Part shown: one piece after another, positions 12,978-23,900 of the stretch
Layout of the letters: each line of letters begins with the position of its first letter
Position numbering within the stretch: position 1 is the stretch's first letter
From: a virus
DNA: 45,300 nt
Direction: 5' to 3' (one strand)
Virus record (IMG/VR): IMGVR_UViG_3300025446_000247
Location: 1 to 45,300 of that record
Notes under the pieces: model-generated
What the model was told of the DNA's origin: nothing
What the model saw: only the letters and a program-made list of their open reading frames with translations
Databases searched by the model: none
Position numbers and translations under genes: made by a program

Positions 12978-13755
12978 GTCCATCTCCCTCGCCGATCTGG
13001 CAAAGGAACTCGGCGTCAAGCCTGACCGGCTCCCCCTGCTCGTCCTCGAAGGCTACCTCCGCCTAGTCAAGTCCGGCTGCTACGCGGAGGATACCTTTGT
13101 CGAGAGGCCGGGAGCCGGCGCGCGTGAATGGCTCCGCGCCATGTTCGCGCCGCTCAAACAACGCCCCATGCTGCCCATTAAGGACGTGGCCAAGTTTCTC
13201 CAGATGAGTCTGCTGGAACTGCGGCGCTGGTGCCTCCACTTCAACATCCCGATCTATATGGACGCCGCCTTCGGGGAACTGCTCACCCTCAAGAACTTCT
13301 ACAGCCTGCAAAATGGGTTCTTTGAGATCCAGAGTCCGCTGCGCACTGACCGCCAGGCGCTGTTTGTCTTCTTTACCCGCGTCAAGCAGCTTGGCCGACA
13401 TGAACTTGTCAAGCTAAAACGATACGATCTTCGTCTCGAAAAGGAGATCAGGCGCATTGTCGCCCTGCCGGAACCGCAGAGAACTGTCCAGGCTACATCG
13501 TTTTGGTCAAGTTATCGGGACGCGAAGACATTAGCCGAGTGCATCTTCCACACGAATAAGAAACCATCGGTGTATGCAAAAAGTGTTGATAATAAGATGA
13601 GGATCGTCGAAGTTTCTCTAAGTAAAAAGATGAGGAGTCGTTGGAATCTCAGGGCGCGCTCACTTGAATCCCTGCGAAGAAATCGTCTACTATCACCTAC
13701 TGCCGCGACAGAGAACGGCGAACAGGCGCACGACGCTTCGGCTTCCGCGTCTTGA
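12958..13755 (+). CDS. Putative regulator with two helix-turn-helix-like segments, 265 aa
   Basis: Residues 9-36 (SLADLAKELGVKPDRLPLLV) and 72-100 (LPIKDVAKFLQMSLLELRRW) both look like helix-turn-helix or excisionase-type DNA-binding segments. The remainder is basic (HELVKLKRYDLRLEKEIRRI, KKMRSRWNLRAR). ATG 12958 has the SD GGAGAACG and overlaps the KGG-like gene by 20 nt. Divergence from recT and control by the leaderless promoter make it a candidate lysogeny repressor or switch protein (inference). No peptidase (LexA/CI-like) domain is seen. Confidence 0.7.
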   Translation: MPEPPVESISLADLAKELGVKPDRLPLLVLEGYLRLVKSGCYAEDTFVERPGAGAREWLRAMFAPLKQRPMLPIKDVAKFLQMSLLELRRWCLHFNIPIYMDAAFGELLTLKNFYSLQNGFFEIQSPLRTDRQALFVFFTRVKQLGRHELVKLKRYDLRLEKEIRRIVALPEPQRTVQATSFWSSYRDAKTLAECIFHTNKKPSVYAKSVDNKMRIVEVSLSKKMRSRWNLRARSLESLRRNRLLSPTAATENGEQAHDASASAS

Positions 13756-13807
13756 CCGTGCGCCCATTCTTCTTGTTGTAGGACCAGCGTCCTTTGCTGC
13801 GCGCCAT
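13697..13807 (-). CDS. Tiny arginine/lysine-rich protein, 36 aa
   Basis: MARSKGRWSYNKKNGRTVKT continues to a basic C-terminus RRAPVRRSLSRQ; about 40% of residues are Lys or Arg. An SD (GAGGCAGC) precedes ATG 13807, and the gene begins 6 nt after the stop of the 13814-14422 gene. Its 3' end overlaps the convergent plus-strand gene by 59 nt. Likely a small nucleic-acid-binding peptide, otherwise unknown. Confidence 0.5.
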   Translation of the reverse strand: MARSKGRWSYNKKNGRTVKTRKPKRRAPVRRSLSRQ

Positions 13808-13813
13808 GCTGCC

Positions 13814-14422
13814 TCAGTTCTTCCCGGTCTTCGCCTTGAAGTCGTTCACCGCCGCTTCCAGGCCGGCCACGTGCGCCACGAGCTTCTCGATGACGTTGGC
13901 AACGATTGTGCCGGGGTATCCCGCCGCTGAACTCGTCTGCAGGATGGACAGCACCTCTCGCGCATGGTCAAGCTCGTCTTTGGCTGCGGTGAACAGCGTC
14001 TCGCCGTGGACCAGGAGCGTACTGATGGCGGCCTTGGCTTCGGCGACGGCCGTTTCTGTCGCTTCGCTGACCTGCTCGACTACCGCCGTGGTACTGGTGC
14101 TGGCCGCAATGGATTGCTCGGCGGCCACGGCGTCGAGGTCGGCGGCAGACGGGGTTCCTGTCTCAGAAGGCTCCTCGGCGGCTGCAGGAGTGGGTTCGGG
14201 GACCGTGGCCGGGATTGCGCTTGGATAGGGGGCTGCTTCGGATGGGGATGGGAGGTTCTGTTCGTTCGATGCCGCCGTAGTCTCCTCCGCCGCGCAGCTC
14301 GTGTCCGGGAATGAAGAAGATTCCGCTGACCAGATCGTAGAGCTGATCGTAGGGTCCGCCGCTACCGGCTCGCTCTCTGTGGTGAGTGTTGCCGGGGTCT
14401 CCAGCGTTGTCTCGTCTGGCAT
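13814..14422 (-). CDS. Acidic low-complexity protein, 202 aa
   Basis: The N-terminal 110 residues are rich in Thr, Ser, Glu, Pro and Ala and probably disordered. The C-terminal 80 residues are helical (VSEATETAVAEAKAAISTLL, IVANVIEKLVAHVAGLEAAV). No family is recognised. A promoter (14462-14490) with the CGCTTGCAA element sits upstream, so it may be transcribed on its own with the 36-aa gene. It has the same ATG(G/C)CAGACGA start context as two other genes here. Confidence 0.7.
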   Translation of the reverse strand: MPDETTLETPATLTTESEPVAADPTISSTIWSAESSSFPDTSCAAEETTAASNEQNLPSPSEAAPYPSAIPATVPEPTPAAAEEPSETGTPSAADLDAVAAEQSIAASTSTTAVVEQVSEATETAVAEAKAAISTLLVHGETLFTAAKDELDHAREVLSILQTSSAAGYPGTIVANVIEKLVAHVAGLEAAVNDFKAKTGKN

Positions 14423-14461
14423 AATGGTGTCCTCTTTTGGCTTGGGATACTGCTTGCACTT

Positions 14462-14490
14462 ATCCTATTCCAAGCCAGACATTATTGCAA
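14462..14490 (-). promoter_or_regulatory. Promoter for the 13814-14422 gene
   Basis: Minus strand: -35 TTGCAA (14485-14490) inside TTGCAAGCG, 17-bp spacer, -10 TAGGAT (14462-14467). An inverted GCTTGCA copy lies at 14452-14458, and GGCTTGG/CCAAGCC dyads lie between. The -10 matches consensus at 4 of 6 positions. Confidence 0.5.
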
Positions 14491-14507
14491 GCGGAATCAG
14501 AACCGGA

Positions 14508-14876
14508 TCATCCTACTTTTTCCAACATGAGAATTTCCTGATGATATTCGGGTGATCCACCCAGCCAAAATTGTTGTTCTTTGAAAACTTCTTCTTTGAA
14601 GTCCTCAAAACTGTAAAGTCTTGGTTTTTGACTTCTCGGTAACCTTATGGTAAGAAAATGATTTTCACACGCACTGTACATTTCGTGGTTATAATCTTTA
14701 CACAGTGGAATGCACGCCCGAAGCCCATCGTTACGACCAAACCAAACGCACTGAAAACCGGCGGTCTTTTCGATGTATCTACCAATTATTCGACGCTGCT
14801 CCGATAACACTTCCGGCGCAGAAACCGCCACAACCGCTACCGCTAGTGCTGCTTTCCCAAAATCTCGTCTGTTCAT
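14508..14876 (-). CDS. Protein with twin-arginine (Tat) signal peptide, 122 aa
   Basis: The N-terminus MNRRDFGKAALAVAVVAVSA has the twin-arginine pattern (RRDF) followed by a hydrophobic core and SAPEVLS as likely cleavage site, so the mature part of about 95 residues would be exported folded by the host Tat system. The mature part has four cysteines (CVWF, ACIPLC, SACENH) and a C-terminal LYSFEDFKEEVFKEQQFW. No family is recognised. The SD is GGGAG. Base composition is AT-richer than its neighbours, suggesting an acquired accessory gene. Confidence 0.7.
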   Translation of the reverse strand: MNRRDFGKAALAVAVVAVSAPEVLSEQRRIIGRYIEKTAGFQCVWFGRNDGLRACIPLCKDYNHEMYSACENHFLTIRLPRSQKPRLYSFEDFKEEVFKEQQFWLGGSPEYHQEILMLEKVG

Positions 14877-14903
14877 GGATTTCTCCCTGCTTGCAATTGT
14901 ACA

Positions 14904-17900
14904 TCAGAACCGGCTGGTTGCCTTGTGTCGCCGCGCATGGTGCGATGGCTCCACTTTCTTCGGCTTGACAACGTACCGGCTCAATGGAACTTCCTCATTC
15001 ATCCATTGCCTTTTGATCTTCTCCCGACGCTCGGCAGGGGATTCCTTGTGCGGACCGGTGTCCTTAAACGTGGACAGATAATCGAACAGACCTTTTCCCG
15101 TATTATAGGCGTCTCTGGGCGCAACGCCTACGATAAGATCAGACGTGGAGGAAAGCGCGCGACGCTGCTGAACCAATTTCCCTGCATCCTTCGCGTTATG
15201 AGTTGCAACTATCTGAAGCATCTGGTTTATTTCTTCGTTGCCTGACGCTAGGGCGAGGTAGGACAGATCCAAGGCGATAGCATTCGAGGATGCCGGATTC
15301 TCCTCGCACCATTTATCGCGGCGTTGTTCGATTCCTGCCTCTGAAGAGTGCGCCCATTCGTGCATCTTCTCGCGCAACTTGTTCAATCCATACCCAGCCA
15401 TTCCGAAAGCAATACCAAATCTGGCTATCAGTTTGTACGGCTCTGCACTCTTCCAGTAATCAGAATCCGCTCTCATGAGTTCATGCCAGACAGTCCTATT
15501 GATAAAACTATTTGTCTTAAACATGAATCCATGCAAAGACTGCGAAATACGAAGAATTGTCGTCAAGCGGTCATAGAGTGGATCACCCGTGGTTCCGCGC
15601 AACACCGGCGCAAGCTCTGACGGCCTTCCACTCCCTGTTGTCCAATTTGCCGATCCAACCTCGATACGTCTCACATCCGCTGCGCTGATGTTATTCTTGG
15701 AAATGTTGTCTATGTGCTCATCTGACATACCATAAAGATTCCCAAGTTTGCGGCGGATTGCTTGATACTTCTGGCTTGTTACGTGAGTAGTAGGATCTAT
15801 AACTCCGGCGTTTAACTTCTCGTTTTCCAGATACACTCTCCTTAATTCAGGGTAAGCGTACTTTTCAAACCAAATGCGTCCCGCAGCCGACGAAATCGCC
15901 CTGCTGAAATACAGTATCGCGGTGAAACCGTTCCACTTGAGGAGCTTTTGGTCAACTGTTTCCGTTTTCAATCCGTACTCTCTCATGAAAGACTGTTTTA
16001 CGTATTGCGCCATCACTCCGCTATCTACTGCATTTGCCTTTAGTTCTTTTGGGTTTGTCACCCCTTCGACTATAGCCAAGGCGAGGCTTCGCGTGTTTGT
16101 CGCCAACGGAACCTTAGCTAAATGGAAAGGTAGTTTTAGCGCGCTTGATCCCATCTTACTTAGAATCAGCCATTGGTTTACTCTCCTTAACGCCCAGCGG
16201 TCGCTATCGTGCAATCTGGCGGGATCAAGGTCTGATGTGATGATATGATTTACCATATCCCGGTCACGCTGAGTTGGCAATTTATCTATAAGCGCATCCG
16301 TCTTCTCGCGGAACTGTCCATGAACCTCGGCGGCAGCCAGGGTTTGCGCGACTTCTTGGACGTATCTTTCGAGCGTTCCTCGATTTCGTCCGTAAAGAGG
16401 AATATCAAACTCACGCGTCCTCTCTATGTTCCCAGCCAGACGAATTCCGCGATTGTTCCTGTCAAAGAATGCTTGCGCCTGAATCTTTGAGATGCCGCGT
16501 TGCTTGGCCACCATGTCTATCAGTTTTTCGCGGCGCTCACTTCCGTTGGGCATATTCAAGATTTCCGATAGAGTGGTGACCTCTGTTTTCCCGTCCGCCC
16601 CTTTTATTTTGATCGGCTCGTTCCATTCATAGATGCGCGGCCAATAGTGCGGATCGGATTCAAACGAGTCGAATGGCCTGTCGATCTTGAGTCCATCATC
16701 ATAGGAACGCACCACTATACCAGCATCTGCGCATCTTTGATGGACTGTGGCAAAAAATTTAGCGAGCTCATCCGCCGCTTTCTTGATGCGCGGATTGTTG
16801 GTTGTTGCCGATCCCTCAACAATTTTTGATACTAATTCTAACTCCGGCGCTGTGATTTTGTTTCTTGAGAGCGCCCTCTCAACCATACCACCAAATTCGC
16901 CGATGTGATTTCCCATCAGTTGATCGTACTCAATCATTCGGCGGCTTGCTTCCTTACCCTCTTCCGGCATTCCGGCGTTCCGGAAGATCTTCTCAACTGC
17001 AACATCTCCAGCCGTGCCAAACATCCATACAGTTGATTTGACAAGATGGGCGGCTGAACTAGCACTCTTCTTGGCTTTGTACTTCGGAATAGCCAACTTG
17101 TCCTCAATCGCATCAATCCACAACTGAGTTTCATTTGCTCTGCTGCGCATTGTCCGCGCAACGGCATTCTCGACTGACTCCCCGGTCCCCATCGCGGCCC
17201 GGCCAGCCTCTTCCGCCTCCAGGCGAATGACTCCCTCGTTGGCGGTGACGGCGCGCGCCTTTGGTGCCGGCAGTTTTTTGAGTTCGCCAAAGAGTCCATC
17301 CCACGCGGCGCTGCCCAGGCGCTCGAAGGGGTCTTCGTCCTTCGGGCCTTGGTAGAGCTTCTCGCCTTTCCCTTTGTACTTCATGCCCTTGTTCTTGGCT
17401 TTGGCTGCGTCCGGAATCTCCACATCATCAATATGTGTGTAGCTGACTCCCTTACCGTCCTGCTCGAAGTCCGCAGCATCCGGCTTCTCTTCGTCCTGCA
17501 TAAAATCTCTCACTTCGGCAGGGATTCCAGCGGCGTCACGAAACGCCTTAGACACATCCGATTCATACTTCTCGCCATAGACCGCCGCCTTCAAAGAGCG
17601 CATCCTGGGAAGAGTTTTTGTCGCCAGCGTCTTCATCTCGGGAAGCGAGTCTGATGTGAAGAAATACATGGCCACATTCGACTTCGATCCGTAGCGCCAC
17701 GGTCTAGCTGTGCCTTGCTCTAGCATCACTGGAGACCACGGTACGTCGATAAATAACGCCGCGCGAGGTTTTGTGCCTATTTTGTCTTGAGCATTAGCCC
17801 CAATGGAACCAGCGGCAAAGCTCATATACATCGCATCTTTTTCACCAGCCTGAAAAGCCTTCAGTTCACCTGCGCGAACCGCGTTATGCGGCCCAGCAAA

Positions 17901-20900
17901 GATAGCGATCTTGTCCCCAAAAGCCTCTCTCATCTTCTCTACCACATTCGGCAGGGGCGGCAGCATCTTGTTAATCTCCGCGCCCAGACCGGCCGGCAAT
18001 TCGTTAAAGAATTCCATTCCCTCCTCGGCCGGCGAGCGATACTCGGTGAACATGATCGGCGACCATCCTTTTGCGGACAAATCTTTTGCCAGTTTGATGA
18101 CATTCGGGAGCCTCGCCGCCGTCAGGTATCGCTTTAGATAAATAACCTCATGTCCCTTGACCGGGGTAATGTATTTGCTCATTCCCGCCTTCTGGAATGC
18201 GGCGCCTGCTTTGGCGAACGCGGCACGAATGCTGCGCACCCCGGCGCGAACTTCTTCCGTCTGAGGAACGAGCGCTACGCGCGCCTCGACTCCAGTCATA
18301 TCTTTATATAGCGTCTGCCACTGGCCACGCTCGATGAGTTGCTGACGCAATTTGGCGAGTTGCTCTGGCGTGGATCGGCTGCTGTATTCGTTTGGTCCGC
18401 TCTCGACCAATCCGAATTGTTTCGCCCATTGAGTGAATCCCCCTTTTGGCCACAAACCGAGCTTGTGCATATAGCCGATCTGCATGATCTTGGAGTATGG
18501 CGTTGCACTTGAGTAGACCACCTTCTTCGCCACATGGCCAAGGAGTGTCACAGCTTTCCCTTGCTCGGCTTCTTCCCAATTACTCGCCTCTGCGCTCTCG
18601 TCAAACAAGACAAAATCCCACGGCACGGATAGAACATCTTTGTCGCCCCTTATCGACGTATATGTTGTGGCGTACATCCCCGTCTGCAGTTGCGACATAT
18701 CGGATGGGAGATTATCCACATCAATTCCAAACTTGCGGGCTACGTCCATGAAACCGTCATCATCCTCAATCAAGTTACGACTTTTGGTTACAAGCAAACC
18801 AACCTTTTCACCGCCATCTCCGAGAAGATGATGAGCTATGGCTGACAGAAGCCACGTCTTTCCTGATCCGGCAGGAGCTGCGAGAATCGTCGCATCCTGA
18901 TGTTGAAGAGCCGAGAGAACACCTTCAGCGGCTTCCGCCTGCCCTAGATAGATCATCATCTCGCGCACGTCAGGGTCCAGCCGAACTGTAGGTGGCGGTG
19001 TGCCCTCCGGCAAGCCGAGAGCTTCTACGTATCCGCGCCATACGTCAGGGTCTACCACAGGGGTTCCGCGCGGCTTCTTGGGAGCCTGCAGACTTGCCGC
19101 CGGCACATCTGCCAAGGGATTTTTGCTCGGCTCCGCTATCTTCCCTGTTCTTGTCTTTCTTGGAGAACTCTCCCCAAGCGAAACCGCCGTCGGGTCTCCG
19201 TGTACTTGTTGCACGGTCACTGCTTGCGCCGGCGTCGTCGGCTCGTCCATCCGCGGCATCTCGCTGACGCCGTGAACAAGTTGAATAATACTGGTATCCT
19301 TCAGCTCCGGTTTTCCGGCACCAATAATACTGGTGGAGCCGCGCAGTTTATCTTCGATGTTATTCAACTGGCCGCGCAGTAATGCTCGACGTTCGGGATT
19401 ATTTTCCCGCTTCAAATCATCTTCAATAGACTTGGCCTTGCGTGCCAACTCGATTACTTCATTTAGCCCAGGTTGACGCAATTTCATTGATAAGCTACCA
19501 ACCCTTATGTATATAGTCTCCTCTCCTTTAACTTTTAACATCTCATAAAATCCAATCTTCTTGGCATTTCTCTTGACAAACGCCTTGGCGAGTTTTTCGT
19601 CCGTAAAAACCACATCCTGCGTCTTGCCAAACACGGGTCTGGCTGACTTCTCGATCACCTTCGCTTCTTTAGGAATTTCTACCTTGTCGGCGAACTCAGC
19701 AATAGCATCAATGTCCACTCTCTTTATGAATGGTTTGCGCTCAGCCGTACTCCAATCATGCCACTCATCAAACATGGCATCAAGTTCTTTGTTTCCCGGA
19801 CCATTCGCAAACGTGCGAACTGAATTATAGATGGACTGCATCGCCCGGCTTATGTGGGCAAACACACCCTCCATTTTCTTCGTACCCTCCGCGTTGCCGC
19901 GCTTAATTCCTCCATCGTGATAGTAGTGAACAAAAGCATCCGCGAATCTCTCCTCTTGCTCCCGCGACCACGGTTTACCGGGTTCCGCTCCAACAAATTT
20001 GTTGGCGATCTTCTGGTATTCAGGCTTCATAAACCTGCGAATGTGGTGCGCCATCTCGTGAAGATAAGTTGAAGAGTCTGCGGTGTCGCACAGGTGAATC
20101 ATCGCTTGCGCCTCGTTGAGCATTTGGAAATACCCGCCGCTCTTCGGAGCACTAGGATCTTCGCCGCCAAAAATATAGGTCAACCTGCGATTGCCGAGGA
20201 TGCTTTCCATGGATTCGCCCAACGCGGTCGGGAGAATGTGCTCAAACATCTGCGTGATCTTCTCGGTAGTCTCAATATCCTTGCTGATTTCCGGGTGTGC
20301 GGCCAGCGCCTTGCGCAACTCCCGCACTGTGCGCGGTCCTTCCGGCAGCGCATCGACCACGCTCGACGAGTCCGGCTGTACATCCGCAATCACCGTCTCC
20401 TGGTGCTCTTCCGGCTCAACCGGAAGCGGGCCGCGTCCATCCTCGATCGCCGCCTTGACCGAATCGGGAATAGGGGCAACTGATCCCCATTCTTCGGGAA
20501 TGACGTGCAGTGTATTGCCTTCGCCATTCTTGAACTTGCTGGCAATCTCAGCGTTAAACACATCCGCCGGATGTTCTGCGCCAAACATGTTCGGCTTGGA
20601 CCTGTCAGCATACTTCGCCATCATCAGAGCGTATTCGCGAGGAGTCTTCTCAAGCGCCATTGCCAAGGCAACAACCGCATCGGTTTCTGGATGCCCTAAC
20701 GATTGACCCTCAACAAAGGAAAAAGTATCTAAGCCAAGATCACCTTGCTCCGCTCCGAACCCTCTCTCGTCCTGATAGTTTCCAGTGTAGAGATACTTCT
20801 CTATAAGCGAAGAGCTTCCCGCTCCCTTTACTACAACATCCGGCTTCCCTATAAGGCGAGACAGCCTATAGGAAATATCTTGAGCTTTTGTGATAAGACG

Positions 20901-23900
20901 CACGGCATCTGAGTTATAGGAAGCGAGATTCCAACTATCCCCGGCACTCTTTGCCTTGACAAAGAATATCCCGGCGCGTGCCAATTTGTTCCTCACATTG
21001 TCCGATATGCCGTCAAGCGCCTTGGGGTCGCTCACAGTCAAACCGACCAGCATATTCTCTATGAGGTTCTTGGCTTTCGGAGTGAGGTCGCCCGCCTTGT
21101 CGCCATCCTGAACAATAAACTCAGACCTCTTGTTTGGCGCGATAATCCCCGCATCTGCCAGAAGGTTCGCAATATCGGCTGACCGCGCACGCATTGCCGT
21201 GCTCAGGGAAATAGAGCTTTCTTTCCCTTGCTTATCTATTTCGACCTGGGGCAGTGAAGAGAATATATCGTCGAGACGGTCGAGGTATTCCGGCGTCAAT
21301 AGCCGCGCCATCGCCACGCCTTCCTCTTCTGCGCTCGATCCTTTCATTAGATCGCGATTTGACTCTTCACCAAGTCTCGTCCATTCGATTTCGTCGGTAA
21401 CAGGTTCATCCAGGAGCCTGTACACATCGTATGGTTCCGTCCCAAACTCTACCTGCCCGGCAGCGTCGGAAAGTCCAAACCGGTCAATGCGCGTTGATCT
21501 GAAATTCAATAACTTCTGGTAAGCGTCAGGATGGAGGAGCCGCGCTCTTTGCCGGATCATCTCCCGGCCATTGCCGCCAAAGACTTCAAGAACTGTTACA
21601 TTTCCATCCGCATCCATGCGCCATGCGAGAAGCGGCGGACCTTCCATCGTTCCCGGTGTATCCGAATACAAAATCCTACCGTCTGGGTTGGCCCCCTTTA
21701 CGGTAATATCTGTCTGATCTCCCTTGTTATTTTCGTAGCGCCGTTTCTGAACTTTCTGGTCGTATCCCTCAGTGGGCTCGAAAGTTATAGGGTGGTGAGA
21801 CGTGCGCACAGCCTTTGATGGAAGCAGAACATAGTGGGCCTTTAATCCATCCGGGTGATTCGGCGTGACGATTTCCGTCGCAGCGCCGAGAACCAACTTC
21901 GGACGGGGACGACCAGGGGGCGGGGGCGGAGCCGGATTTACTACCGACTCCGCTCCTGCTACGACAGCTTCCGCCTGTTGCCGGGCGTTGTCTGCCGCCT
22001 GCTGTGCGGCCTCGGCCGCAGCCGTCTGACCTTGCGTGTGAAGGTCGTCGGCGGCTTGTTGCAGGTCACTGGACTGAATTGATAACCGTGCTACCCTCTC
22101 AACTGCATCGGCGCGCGCTTCTTCAGGATTGTCTCTGAAACTGGCCGCCGTCTTTTCCGCCAACTCCCTCGCAATATAATTCTCCCCCGCCGCGCGCACC
22201 TGGCGCATCCGGGTCAGAAACTCACTCATCGCTGGGGTACGCTTGGATTCGGAAACCTTCTTGACGACCTCTTCGAGTTTGAACGGATCGTCTGTATGCT
22301 CCAGCATGACCGCGCTGAGGTTCTTCGTCTGCTCCGATAGCCCCCGTCTAACCCGGTTCACTTCATCGAGAGACGGCGATCGCCCGGTCTCCGAAGCAGT
22401 GATTGCCGCCGCGAGTTCTTTGTGATGGCTATCACGCTCCTCTGTGACCATGCGCGCGGCAAGGTCTTCATCCATCGCCCGGCGAATCGAGTCGCGCTGG
22501 TCCATGCGTAGACTGGCACGCTGCCGCATCATGCCCTGGGCGTCCATGTTGGCAATGTCGATATGCTGACCGGTGCGCATTCGCTCGATGAGGTCCACCG
22601 TCATAAACGAGCGAACCTTTTCCGGCTTCGTGCGCAGGTAGTCGGCCAGCGCCGGCGCGCGCATCTCGGCGGGAAGTGAGTCGAAGGATTTTCCGAGGAG
22701 GCGCTCCGTGTGCGCGTTGAGGTCGTGGGCGGTCGCCGGGTCCGCCTTGAGAACGGAGTCGATGTTGCTGCGGTTGAGGATGAGCTTGGCGGTTCCGGCG
22801 GCAAGGTCCGCGCCCGGCGCCAGCGGCTGCTCGTCGCCCGTGGCGTTACGCTCCAAATACTGCTTGACCGCGGCATCGATCATGTCCGCGTGCTTCACGT
22901 CGGAGAGGTGGCACACGTATGCCGGAGTCTTCTTGAAGGCTTCCCACTGTTCGGGATGGTTCTTCTCCAGCCAGGCCGCGGCGAACTTCTGGCGATCGAC
23001 AGGCAGCGAGGTGAACAACTGGCCAAACTGCGCTTCGGTGCGCTCTTGCACGGCGCGCTCGGCGGCCGTGACCTGGGCGTGCTCTTCGGGTGTTGGCTCC
23101 CCGGAGGCTCTCGCTATCAAAGTCTTTCCGTACTTGTTCCATTCCCTATGACGTTCCTGCCAATCCGTGGGCATGAAATCTACAACTTCTTGATGTATTC
23201 TAGCTGTGCTCCAGTCAGGGTTACGACGGGCCACATTGCCATAAATTCTCTGATACCGAGCATCATCTTTGGGATCAGTTAGTTCTTCAGGTGTGGACTC
23301 TGCGGCAGCGGCGCGGCGGTCGACGACCGGGATGACTGGCTCTGCTGGTACAGGTTCGTCTCTCTGCTCCGGTCCCGCCTCGCGCTCTGAGGTTTTTACG
23401 GTGGTTCGGCGTTCGAGGAGTTCCGGGTCTTCGCGATTTTCGGTGACAGAAAATCCACGCTGCTCCTCGGCGGAGACGATCATATCAGCACGCTCGGCGG
23501 CGTGGCGAGCGTCCTGCTGCTCGTCGATTGCTTTACGGGCGGCGGCTTCGCGCTGGGTCGCTTCGTGCTTGTAGGCCTCGGCGCGCGCCTTGCGCTCAAC
23601 GATCTGGCGAATAAGTTTCTTGGCGGCCTCCAGGCGCTGCTGGCGAACCTCTTCCGTGGTCAGCTCGGCGGCCTCCGCTCCAGCTTTGGCCGCACGCGGG
23701 TCGATGCCAACCTTTTTGAGTAGCGGACGCCCCTCTGCGTCTTTCCCTACACCGTGGAAGAATCGCGGAGTCACTCGCTTTTGATTAAGCTTCGCTACTT
23801 CCTGGTCCACGCGCTTTTTGAATCGCGGGTTGGCATCCTCAACCGCCTCATAAAGAACGGATGCTTTCTCGTTTGGAGTCAGGTCACCAAACTTTTTCTT

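Noticed and set aside
14889-14919. TTGCAA at 14891 as a -35 box
   Set aside because: No acceptable -10 at 17 bp on either strand before a gene start; kept only as an element copy.
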